Assembly (NCBI RefSeq): GCF_022662015.1
Contig: NZ_JAKMCM010000004.1
Coordinates: 62,001 to 126,000 of the forward strand
Source: Aestuariivivens sediminicola
Lineage (GTDB): Bacteria > Bacteroidota > Bacteroidia > Flavobacteriales > Flavobacteriaceae
Direction: 5' to 3'
DNA length: 64,000 nucleotides
A program made the position numbers and the translations under genes. The notes below the pieces were generated by a model. That model searched no databases. It saw only the letters and a list, made by a program, of their open reading frames with translations, and had not been told where the DNA came from. Below, piece after piece: positions 54,391 to 62,300 of this stretch. Position 1 is the first letter of the stretch, and every line of letters begins with the position of its first letter.

Positions 54391-54464
54391 TCAATATATC
54401 CATTAAATAGGGAAGAAAATATGACATATATCATATTTGCAGGTGTTTAATTAAGATAACTTTA
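54391..54464. promoter_or_regulatory. Divergent FNR-type promoter of both hydrogenase operons (site G)
   Basis: A single palindrome TGACATATATCA (54422-54433) serves both directions. Rightward: 23 nt, then TAACTTTA (54457-54464), predicted start about 54469 for hypABC. Leftward: 23 nt, then TATATTGA (54391-54398 read on the minus strand), predicted start about 54386 for hyaABCD-hypFDE. The rightward element overlaps the upstream ATG at 54464, so hypA must start at 54500. Confidence 0.75.
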
Positions 54465-54499
54465 TGGTTTACAACAATTTAAATTTCTTAACCTCTGAT

Positions 54500-54841
54500 A
54501 TGCATGAATTATCGGTTGCTTTGGGTATTGTGAAAATTGCCGAGGACGTCGTTGAAAAAGAAAGGGCAACATCCGTAGACCTCATCGAATTGGAAATTGG
54601 AACATTGGCAGGCATTGCCTTTGACTCCCTGGATTTTGTATGGGAATCGGCGGTTAAAAATACGGTATTGGAACATGCTAAAAGACGTATCAATCGCATT
54701 AAGGGTGAAGCCAGGTGTATTGACTGTGATGCCGTTTTTGAGATCAACCATCTCTATGATGAATGTCCTGAATGCCACAGCCATGTTAAAGGCATATTAA
54801 AGGGAAAGGAATTGAGGGTAAAGGCTCTCGAAATAATTTAA
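54500..54841 (+). CDS. hypA: Hydrogenase nickel incorporation protein HypA
   Basis: 113 residues. Starts MHELSVALGIV; His2 is the nickel ligand at the N-terminus in this family. The zinc site is the Cys pairs CIDC and CPEC with ECHSH. An ATG 36 nt upstream (54464) would add 12 residues, but that spot lies within the -7 element and would move the essential His from position 2. HypA passes nickel to the large subunit with HypB. Confidence 0.95.
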   Translation: MHELSVALGIVKIAEDVVEKERATSVDLIELEIGTLAGIAFDSLDFVWESAVKNTVLEHAKRRINRIKGEARCIDCDAVFEINHLYDECPECHSHVKGILKGKELRVKALEII

Positions 54842-54853
54842 AAACAGTAAACT

Positions 54854-55687
54854 ATGTGTGGAACCTGCGGTTGCGGAAACGGAGAACATGGCACGACCAT
54901 AACGAATCCCCTTGAAGTTAAATCACATGAGCATGGGCACCATCATGTGCATGACCATGATCATAATCATCACTCACATGAGCATCATCATCACGCCCAT
55001 GGGCATGAACATAGTCATTCCCATGTACACCCACACCCAAAAGTGCTGGAGATTGAGCAGGACATCTTACGTGAAAATGATATCATGGCTGCCAGAAACC
55101 GAGGGTATTTTGATGCGCGTGAGATATTTGCGATTAATCTGGTAAGTTCACCCGGTTCAGGTAAAACGACTTTTTTAGAACGTACCTTAAAGGACTTAAA
55201 GGGTGAATTGTCCTTCTATGTTATAGAGGGAGATCAGCAAACACTTAATGATGCCAATAGAATTTCAGCATTACAAATTCCCGTAATACAAATTAATACA
55301 GGAAAAGGGTGCCATTTAGAGAGTGATATGGTTTATGAGGCCGTTAAAAAACTAGATATGCAGTCTAAGGCCATTCTAATGATCGAAAATGTAGGTAATC
55401 TGGTATGCCCGTCCATGTTCGATTTGGGTGAAAATAAACGTATAGTCATCATAAGTACGACTGAGGGTGAGGACAAACCTGTAAAATATCCTGATATGTT
55501 CCATAGTGCGGATATCTGTATCATCAATAAAATAGATTTACTACCATATGTTGATATCGATATTTCAAAACTGAAGGCCTATGCGCTGCAAGTGAATCCA
55601 AATTTGATTTTCTTTGAAGTATCTGCAACTAAGGGTTCAGGTATGGACGATTGGTATGCATGGCTGAAAGACAATAACAAAAAATAA
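54854..55687 (+). CDS. hypB: Hydrogenase nickel GTPase HypB
   Basis: 277 residues. N-terminal CGTCGCG motif (Cys2, Cys5, Cys7), then a long His-rich stretch (about 24-63) for nickel storage, and a SIMIBI GTPase domain with Walker A SSPGSGKTTFL, GDQQTLNDANRI, KGCHLES and the guanine-specificity NKIDLL. It transfers nickel, with HypA, into the hydrogenase precursor. The gene starts 12 nt after hypA. Confidence 0.96.
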   Translation: MCGTCGCGNGEHGTTITNPLEVKSHEHGHHHVHDHDHNHHSHEHHHHAHGHEHSHSHVHPHPKVLEIEQDILRENDIMAARNRGYFDAREIFAINLVSSPGSGKTTFLERTLKDLKGELSFYVIEGDQQTLNDANRISALQIPVIQINTGKGCHLESDMVYEAVKKLDMQSKAILMIENVGNLVCPSMFDLGENKRIVIISTTEGEDKPVKYPDMFHSADICIINKIDLLPYVDIDISKLKAYALQVNPNLIFFEVSATKGSGMDDWYAWLKDNNKK

Positions 55688-55696
55688 GCAGAAACC

Positions 55697-55945
55697 ATGT
55701 GTTTATCAATTCCCGGTAAATTAATAGCGATCACAAAAGCCTTGGACAACACCTTTAGAATTGGAAAAGTATCCTTTGATGGTGTCGTTAAAGAGGTGAA
55801 TTTAACTTTAGTACCAGAGGCCAAAATCGATGATTACGTGATGGTGCATGTGGGTGCCGCTATTAGTATTGTTAATGAGGAAGAGGCAAAGAAGACATTC
55901 GATATACTGAAACAACTCGGGGATCTGGACGACCTTGATACCTGA
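55697..55945 (+). CDS. hypC: Hydrogenase chaperone HypC
   Basis: 82 residues. MCLSIPGKLIAI holds the conserved Cys2 needed to bind HypD and the Fe centre. It starts 9 nt after hypB and ends the plus-strand operon; its stop lies directly before a terminator hairpin at 55944-55974. Confidence 0.95.
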   Translation: MCLSIPGKLIAITKALDNTFRIGKVSFDGVVKEVNLTLVPEAKIDDYVMVHVGAAISIVNEEEAKKTFDILKQLGDLDDLDT

Positions 55946-56304
55946 AAAAAAGCCGAATACTAGGTTCGGCTTTTATGGTCGGGGTGGCAGGATTACCTGC
56001 CGTGATCCTGGAATTATGGGTGTTGCTCATAAAAGCCAAAAAGCGTTGCTTTTCAATCTTTTTTGTTTTCTCTTCAATCTGGAAGCACGCTTCGATTACG
56101 CTCAAACAAAAAAAGCCGAACACTAGGTTCGGCTTTTATGGTCGGGGTGGCAGGATTACCTGCCGTGATCCTGAAATCGTGGGTGTTGCTCATAAAAGCC
56201 GAAAAGCGTTGCTTTTCAATCTTTTTTGTTTTCTCTTCAATCTGGAAGCACGCTTCGATTGCGCTCAAACAAAAAAAGCCGAACACTAGGTTCGGCTTTT
56301 ATGG
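55944..56304. repeat. 163-bp tandem repeat of terminator plus tRNA-Pro tail
   Basis: Three copies in exact 163-nt register, starting at 55944, 56107 and 56270. Each begins with an AAAAAGCCGAA(T/C)ACTAGGTTCGGCTTTT terminator hairpin and continues with ATGGTCGGGGTGGCAGGATT, the 3' end of tRNA-Pro read on the plus strand. In copies 1 and 2 this leads to about 110 nt of shared sequence (GCGTTGCTTTTCAATC, TCTGGAAGCACGCTTCG). The third copy runs into the real tRNA gene. Short frames reading across the repeats are not genes. Hairpins at 55944-55974, 56107-56137 and 56270-56300 should stop hypC and tRNA-Pro transcription. Confidence 0.85.
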
Positions 56305-56379
56305 TCGGGGTGGCAGGATTCGAACCTGCGACCTCCTGCTCCCAAAGCAGGCGCGATGACCGGGCTACGCTACACCCCG
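56305..56379 (-). tRNA. tRNA-Pro(UGG)
   Basis: Minus strand starts CGGGGTGTAGCGTAGCCCGG, has loop TTTGGGA (anticodon TGG), T loop GGTTCGAATCC and acceptor CACCCCG with discriminator A. No CCA encoded. Confidence 0.95.
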
Positions 56380-56564
56380 AATATATTCACCTCATTCTTT
56401 TAGCAGGTGAGAAGAACCTGCGACCCTGCCTGCGGCAGGCAGGCTTCACGCACGCGGCGTGACACGATGACCAGGCGGAGCCTGTGCCGAGTTTATCGAG
56501 GTGCTACACCCCGAATATATTCACCTCATTCTTTTAGCAGGTGAGAAGAACCTGCGACCCTGCC
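56369..56564. repeat. Degenerate tRNA-Pro copies, 134-bp repeat
   Basis: GCTACACCCCGAATATATTC and the following bases, about 62 nt in all, occur at 56369-56430 and 56503-56564. Between and after them are worn tRNA-Pro pieces (ACCTGCGACCCTGCC, CGATGACCAGGCGG, GTGCTACACCCCG) interrupted by a CCTGCCTGCGGCAGGCAGG palindrome. No functional tRNA can be folded from them. Confidence 0.6.
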
Positions 56565-56601
56565 GCAGGCAGGTTTATCGAGATGCTAAACCTCGAATCA
56601 G

Positions 56602-56685
56602 CGGAGAGACGGGGATTCGAACCCCGGCAACACTTTCGCGTTGACAGATTAGCAATCTGCTGCATTACCACTCTGCCACCTCTCC
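56602..56685 (-). tRNA. tRNA-Ser(GCU)
   Basis: Class II tRNA with a long variable arm. Minus strand starts GGAGAGGTGGCAGAGTGG, anticodon loop TTGCTAA in the stem CAGAT/ATCTG (anticodon GCT), T loop GGTTCGAATCC, acceptor TCTCTCC plus discriminator G. Confidence 0.95.
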
Positions 56686-56769
56686 GGAATAATCACAACA
56701 TGTGATGACAAAATTGCGGTTGCAAATGTAATTTATATGTCCATAGGACGCAACTATTTTTTTAAATAT

Positions 56770-58821
56770 TTACTCCGGGTACTCAATACGCAAATGATAT
56801 ATATTTGCGAGCTTGTGTTTAAGTACCTTTTTAATAGATTCAATTTCTTTGAAAGTAATATTGGCATTTAAAAATTGATCCTCTTCTATTTGCTTGTTAA
56901 TGATGTTTTCAACAAAGGCATCAATTTTTGTTGATGTCGGTTCTTTCAAACTTTTAGAGGCAGCTTCAACACTATCACACATCATTAAAATTGCAGTTTC
57001 CTTACTGAATGGTTTAGGGCCGGGATAGCAATAGTCGACCTTATCTATGATCACATCCTGCAACTCTTTTTCCTTCATGTAAAAATAATAGACCATACTG
57101 GTTCCATGATGCGTACGTATAAAATCGATTACCCTGTCAGGCAAATTGTACTTTCGTGCAGTTTCAATGCCGTTAATGACATGTTCTATAATTATTTTAG
57201 CACTTTCTTTGGATGATAACTCATCGTGAGGATTTATACCTGTCGATTGATTTTCAATAAAATAAGTCGGATTTTTCATCTTTCCTATGTCATGGTACAA
57301 GGCCCCTACCCTAACCAGCATTGCATTTGCTCCAATTTCATTGGCACAGGATTCTCCGAGATTTGCAACATTTAACGAATGATGAAAGGTTCCAGGTGCC
57401 TTATTCGACAATTCCTTCAGTAATTTGGTATTGGTATCTGATAATTCTAATAAGGAAACATCCGATACCAAACCGAATATTTTTTCATAGGCATAAATTA
57501 AGGGTTGCACAAAAAGGGTGGCTAAACCACAAAGTATAAACCAAATGAAAGTTTCTACTTTAATCGTCTCTACGGTACCTTCATGAATCACAAAGAACGC
57601 AAAATAGGCGACTATATAGATAAGTGTGATTTGCCCAACGGAAATAAAAAGATTCGCACGTTTATACAGTTCAGAAACCGTCAGAATTGTAACTATACCC
57701 GCAATAATCTGTAAAAACATATATTCATAACTGTTTGGTACTATAAAGCCTAAGAGCAATACCGTTATGACATGGGCAAAAAGACCTAATCTCGCATCAA
57801 AAAAGGCCTTAAATACAAGTGGTAAAATGCATATGGGAACAACATAAATGTAGGTCGAACTGTAGTTGACCACCAAGGTGGTTAACATAATAATGAGAAA
57901 GATGTTAAAAAAGATGAAGGTGACTTTAGTATTATCCTCGAATACGGTGTTCCTGTATTTTCTCAAGAACAGCAAAAGCATCAATAAGGCCAGAGCCACC
58001 AGCAAGGTATAGGCAAATAAAATCCAATTGTAATTGGATTCGCTCCACACCTGCGATTCATATTCGGATTTAATTGAGTTTAATAACTGAAATTTTTCAC
58101 CCTCTACAATTTCACCTTTGGAAATTATTAAAGTTCCCCTTTCAATGCTGCCCCTGGAATATGAAATATTGTCGAAATCATCTTGCAGTACCTTTTCTGT
58201 AAACGATCTGTCATAGGTAAGATTGGGCTCAATGATATCGAAAAAGAGTGACGCAAAATTAGTTGTATAGGCATCAAGATTTTTAGCAGATAACATGTCG
58301 GTTATGACCTGCAATACCGCATCCGGTTTTATGAGATTAGAGAAATAGGTCTTTTCATATATCGTCCTGCCTTTTAGGATTACCACAGGCTTATCGCCGG
58401 GGAAATTATAGGCCTCGTCAAGCACGCCAAATTGATATAACCTCTCTAAAGTTTCCTTTCCGGTACTAAATAATAAATTCCGTTTTAACCTCGGAATGGT
58501 ATCTGAAAATGTACTGTTGAATTTGGTTTCAAACAAGGCAGTTGCCCGGGATGACACGATACTATCTAAGTTAAAATACAGCAAGGCATTTGCTTCTATT
58601 GCATCCTTTTCCTGTTGTACTTCTTCCTGGGATTTGATGATTGCAAAATCAAAAGGGGCGTAATAGTTTTCGGATTGCCACGGTTTGCCCTTTTCAAAAT
58701 TGTATTTAAATTTTCCGCTTTTTGGAAAAAGGTATACAATAAGAAATGTGGTGGTTATAAAAAGCAGGCCTTTATAAATCAACGAATGATTTTGATAAAG
58801 TCTATTGATAAAGTCTTTCAT
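56770..58821 (-). CDS. 7TM-HD phosphodiesterase, PgpH-like
   Basis: 683 residues. One N-terminal membrane segment, an outer domain (about 45-265), seven membrane helices (about 268-455) and a cytoplasmic HD domain (about 480-640) with HHSLNVANLGE, YHDIGKM and RTHHGT. This layout is that of PgpH-type c-di-AMP phosphodiesterases. Likely role is breakdown of c-di-AMP controlling turgor and cell wall. Reaction inferred from family. Confidence 0.9.
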   Translation of the reverse strand: MKDFINRLYQNHSLIYKGLLFITTTFLIVYLFPKSGKFKYNFEKGKPWQSENYYAPFDFAIIKSQEEVQQEKDAIEANALLYFNLDSIVSSRATALFETKFNSTFSDTIPRLKRNLLFSTGKETLERLYQFGVLDEAYNFPGDKPVVILKGRTIYEKTYFSNLIKPDAVLQVITDMLSAKNLDAYTTNFASLFFDIIEPNLTYDRSFTEKVLQDDFDNISYSRGSIERGTLIISKGEIVEGEKFQLLNSIKSEYESQVWSESNYNWILFAYTLLVALALLMLLLFLRKYRNTVFEDNTKVTFIFFNIFLIIMLTTLVVNYSSTYIYVVPICILPLVFKAFFDARLGLFAHVITVLLLGFIVPNSYEYMFLQIIAGIVTILTVSELYKRANLFISVGQITLIYIVAYFAFFVIHEGTVETIKVETFIWFILCGLATLFVQPLIYAYEKIFGLVSDVSLLELSDTNTKLLKELSNKAPGTFHHSLNVANLGESCANEIGANAMLVRVGALYHDIGKMKNPTYFIENQSTGINPHDELSSKESAKIIIEHVINGIETARKYNLPDRVIDFIRTHHGTSMVYYFYMKEKELQDVIIDKVDYCYPGPKPFSKETAILMMCDSVEAASKSLKEPTSTKIDAFVENIINKQIEEDQFLNANITFKEIESIKKVLKHKLANIYHLRIEYPE

Positions 58822-59038
58822 TTAGGCGCTTAATTTCTTCATAAAGATTATTTGAACCTTTTCAATATCAGAGACGGCAGACAAATTAGGTTATACACAG
58901 CACATGTTTCAATCCGCTTCGGATTTGTCAAAAGTAATAAAATTATAGGCGCATTATGCTATTTATAATAATTGAATCGCTCAATTTAATCATAAAAAAA
59001 TCATTATTTTCGCAATAGTATAATCAAACGATAATGTC

Positions 59039-60220
59039 ATGAGTCAAGAGGTTGTCATTGTATCTGCTGCCAGAACACCAATAGGCAGTTTTATGGGTGC
59101 CTTGTCTACTATTCCGGCACCTCAATTGGGTGCAGTTGCTATTAAAGGGGCCCTATCTAAAATTAACCTAAGTCCGAATTTAGTCGATGAAGTGCTAATG
59201 GGCCAGGTTGTTCAGGCAGGCTCAGGTCAGGCGCCAGCTCGTCAGGCTGCAATTATATCAGGTATCCCTGATTCAGTGCCCTGCACAACCGTAAATAAAG
59301 TTTGCGCATCGGGTATGAAGGCGGTCATGCAAGCCGCACAAGCCATTGCTTTAGGCGATGCTGCTGTAGTTGTTGCCGGTGGAATGGAAAATATGAGTAT
59401 GATTCCTCATTATCTGCATGCTCGAAATGGGGTGAAGTTCGGGCCAGCAACTTTAATTGACGGCATGCAAAAAGATGGATTGGTGGATGCCTACGACCAG
59501 AATGCGATGGGGGTCTGCGCAGATGCCTGTGCCGTGGAATATGGATTTACAAGGGAAGAGCAAGATGCCTTTGCGATGCAATCGTACAGGCGGTCCAGTG
59601 AAGCCTGGAAATCCGGTAAATTTGAAAATGAAGTTGTGCCGGTAGAAGTGCCCCAACGTCGTGGAGAACCTATACTGTTTGCAGAGGATGAGGAGTACAA
59701 GAATGTTAAGATGGAGAAAATACCCCAACTCAGGCCTGCATTTTCGAAAGATGGGACCGTTACCGCCGCCAATGCATCAACCATAAATGATGGTGCAGGT
59801 GCTATGGTCTTAATGAGTAAAACTAAAGCTGATGAGCTGGGATTAAAGCCAATAGCTTCTATTATATCTTATGCAGATGCCGCACAAGAACCGAAATGGT
59901 TCACCACCGCTCCTGCCAAGGCCTTGCCCAAGGCCCTAGATAAAGCAGGGATTCCAATAGAGAACGTCGACTTTTTTGAATTTAATGAGGCTTTTTCGGT
60001 GGTTGGCCTTGCTAATATGAAACTGCTTAGATTGGATGATTCCAAGGTTAATGTTAACGGAGGTGCTGTTTCTCTCGGGCATCCCTTAGGCTGTTCCGGT
60101 GTAAGAATACTTATTACACTGCTAAGCGTATTAGAGCAAAATAAAGGTAAAATTGGTGCCGCGGCCATATGTAACGGAGGTGGCGGCGCATCGGCAATGG
60201 TCATAGAACGTCATTTTTAA
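59039..60220 (+). CDS. Acetyl-CoA C-acetyltransferase (thiolase)
   Basis: 393 residues, the usual length. Active-site Cys in NKVCASGMKAVM (about 88), EFNEAFSV, GGAVSLGHPLGCSG (His) and the second Cys in CNGGGGASAMV. Catalyses condensation or cleavage of acetoacetyl-CoA in the cytoplasm. Stop overlaps the start of the next gene by 1 nt (TAATG), so they are co-translated. Confidence 0.95.
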   Translation: MSQEVVIVSAARTPIGSFMGALSTIPAPQLGAVAIKGALSKINLSPNLVDEVLMGQVVQAGSGQAPARQAAIISGIPDSVPCTTVNKVCASGMKAVMQAAQAIALGDAAVVVAGGMENMSMIPHYLHARNGVKFGPATLIDGMQKDGLVDAYDQNAMGVCADACAVEYGFTREEQDAFAMQSYRRSSEAWKSGKFENEVVPVEVPQRRGEPILFAEDEEYKNVKMEKIPQLRPAFSKDGTVTAANASTINDGAGAMVLMSKTKADELGLKPIASIISYADAAQEPKWFTTAPAKALPKALDKAGIPIENVDFFEFNEAFSVVGLANMKLLRLDDSKVNVNGGAVSLGHPLGCSGVRILITLLSVLEQNKGKIGAAAICNGGGGASAMVIERHF

Positions 60221-60969
60221 TGCAATACGGAATTTGTAATTTAAGCATTATTCCTCTTCGATCTGAACCATCAGACAAGAGTGAGTTGGTTTCTCAGATA
60301 CTCTATGGTGAAATCTTTAAAATTATTGAACTTCGTAAGTCATGGTGTAGAATTCGTTTGGATTTTGACAAATATGAGGGATGGATAGATCGTAAACAGT
60401 ACGTTGAAATTGAAAAGGATGCCTTCCATAGCCTTAAAAATGAAAGATTAAAACTTTCCGGAGACCTGGTTGAGTTTGTGCAATTTGAAAATGATCAGTT
60501 GCATCCCATTTTAATCGGTTCCACTTTAAATGGTTTAGACCTTCTAAATCATAAATTCGAAGGTCACACGATTGAGGATCAGTTTGATAAAGCACATTTG
60601 GTTAAAACTGCTTTTTTATATCTCAATACCCCTTATTTATGGGGTGGTAAATCACCCTTTGGGATTGATTGTTCCGGTTTTACCCAGATGGTCTACAAGC
60701 TTAATGGATACCGTCTATTACGCGATGCCTCTCAGCAGGCAACACAGGGTGAGGCACTCAGTTTTATTGAAGAAAGTGAACCCGGTGATCTCGCTTTTTT
60801 TGACAATAGTGAAGGGGAAATTATCCATGTCGGCATCATAATGAAAGATAATTATATAATTCATGCCCATGGAAAGGTTAGAGTCGATAGATTAGATCAT
60901 TCCGGTATTTTTAACGCGGATAAGAAAATGCATACCCACAAGCTCCGGGTAATTAAGAAAATTATATAA
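60220..60969 (+). CDS. NlpC/P60 peptidase with SH3-like domain
   Basis: 249 residues. SH3-like domain (about 5-80) and a C-terminal NlpC/P60 domain (about 125-249). Catalytic Cys in FGIDCSGFTQMV, His in EIIHVGIIM and a third polar residue around IIHAHGKV. Such enzymes cut peptidoglycan peptides. No signal peptide is seen at this start, so it may act on imported muropeptides in the cytoplasm, like YkfC. Overlaps the thiolase stop by 1 nt. Confidence 0.9.
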   Translation: MQYGICNLSIIPLRSEPSDKSELVSQILYGEIFKIIELRKSWCRIRLDFDKYEGWIDRKQYVEIEKDAFHSLKNERLKLSGDLVEFVQFENDQLHPILIGSTLNGLDLLNHKFEGHTIEDQFDKAHLVKTAFLYLNTPYLWGGKSPFGIDCSGFTQMVYKLNGYRLLRDASQQATQGEALSFIEESEPGDLAFFDNSEGEIIHVGIIMKDNYIIHAHGKVRVDRLDHSGIFNADKKMHTHKLRVIKKII

Positions 60970-60973
60970 AAAA

Positions 60974-61013
60974 AAACCGTTTGCTCCTGGAATGCTCCAG
61001 TAACAAACGGTTT
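60974..61013. terminator. Bidirectional terminator
   Basis: AAACCGTTTG pairs with CAAACGGTTT and the inner CTGG pairs with CCAG. The A-run on the left gives a T-run on the minus strand, serving the TPR gene; the plus side ends in TTTG. Confidence 0.75.
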
Positions 61014-61034
61014 GTACCCTTTATGATGATTTTG

Positions 61035-62282
61035 TTAATTCGCCTCTAAAGCCTCGACCTTTGCTTTCATTTCTTTGTAATTAGCGGTATCGCCTGTTAC
61101 ACTGTAAATGTTCATCAGGGTTTTGGCAGCATTGATATTTTTATCATCTATTTCCAATGCTTTCGATAAATAAGGAATGGCGTCCTTGTAGAGTTGTTGG
61201 CGCTCTTCCTTAAGTTCTTCATAACGCTTATCATCTGCCTTAGACGTGCCTAATCCGTTCATTTCTTCAATTAGAGGTTCTTCCCTACTCAACACGAGCG
61301 CCGCCAGGTTTATATATGCATTTATATAGGTTGGATCTAGTTCAACAGCTTTCTGATAATATTTTTTAGCCCCTTCTCTGTCATCTGATTCTGAAGCAAT
61401 AACCCCCAAGTTATATTGTAATTCCGGATTTGTTGGGTCCATTACCGTGGCTTCTTCCAAAAGACTTTTAAATTTATCGGTGTTACCCATCTTATAATGC
61501 ACATTCGCCTCACTAAGAATCAAATTAATGTCATCCGGGCTTTCTGCTCTGGCATCCTTCATGGCAGCAAGTGCCTTCTCATTGTTTCCCTGGCTGACAT
61601 AAATAAGCGCCACGTTTTTAACGATTTCAGCTTTTTTTGATTCTGTTTTACGCACACCCGGATTTTCATGACTTCCTGCCTTTACATATAAATCACGGGT
61701 TCTTTCATCTAAAATTTCCTCTTCACCGGTTTCTTTATTTGTTGCATAGTACTCTGTTGATACGCCTGTATACCCCATTGATTTCAGCTCTTCATACAAT
61801 TTAAGTGCTCTATCATAATCTTGAACATTTACAGCCGTAGCTGCGGCGTAATACAGAAATAAGGTGTCTTTGGGTGACGTTCTGAAAGCGTGCTCAAAAT
61901 GTGTTGATGCAGCCTTGTAGTCGTTGCTCTCATAAGCTTTATTGCCTTTCGTCAATATGGCGTTTGTCATCTCTTGCTTTATCGTAGCAATTTCTGCCGC
62001 AAAATCATTACCGGATTTGTCAAAATTTTCTATGGCCTTATCGATATCCTGACTTGAGCCGGCACCTCCAGCATATAATGCCTGTCCTAAGAGGAAATAA
62101 TATTTGGCCTTGCTTTTATCGTCCATTTCAGACATCAAGGCCTGTGCTTGATTTAATGCTCCTTTCGCCTCTGCAAAATTATTTGATTTAATAGCTTTTT
62201 CTGCATTTCGCAATTCTTTTTTCTGTGCGATACAAAATGTACTTATAGACAACGCAAAGGCTATAATAATTTGTTTTTTCAT
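61035..62282 (-). CDS. TPR-repeat protein, exported
   Basis: 415 residues with signal peptide (IIIAFALSISTFCIAQ). About eight TPR motifs follow, for example AIKSNNFAEAKGALNQAQ, YESNDYKAASTHFEHAF and REGAKKYYQKAVELDPTYIN. It is predicted to be periplasmic and to hold other proteins. It lies 18 nt downstream of gyrA and may be co-transcribed with it. Common flavobacterial neighbour of gyrA. Confidence 0.9.
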   Translation of the reverse strand: MKKQIIIAFALSISTFCIAQKKELRNAEKAIKSNNFAEAKGALNQAQALMSEMDDKSKAKYYFLLGQALYAGGAGSSQDIDKAIENFDKSGNDFAAEIATIKQEMTNAILTKGNKAYESNDYKAASTHFEHAFRTSPKDTLFLYYAAATAVNVQDYDRALKLYEELKSMGYTGVSTEYYATNKETGEEEILDERTRDLYVKAGSHENPGVRKTESKKAEIVKNVALIYVSQGNNEKALAAMKDARAESPDDINLILSEANVHYKMGNTDKFKSLLEEATVMDPTNPELQYNLGVIASESDDREGAKKYYQKAVELDPTYINAYINLAALVLSREEPLIEEMNGLGTSKADDKRYEELKEERQQLYKDAIPYLSKALEIDDKNINAAKTLMNIYSVTGDTANYKEMKAKVEALEAN

Positions 62283-62300
62283 TTTACTTTTATTTGGTTT

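Noticed and set aside
54464-54499. Longer HypA starting at 54464
   Set aside because: The ATG lies in the predicted -7 element and would displace the conserved MHE start.
56063-56462. Open frames of 60-100 codons across the tRNA repeats
   Set aside because: They repeat each other in the 163-bp array and read through tRNA and terminator sequence.
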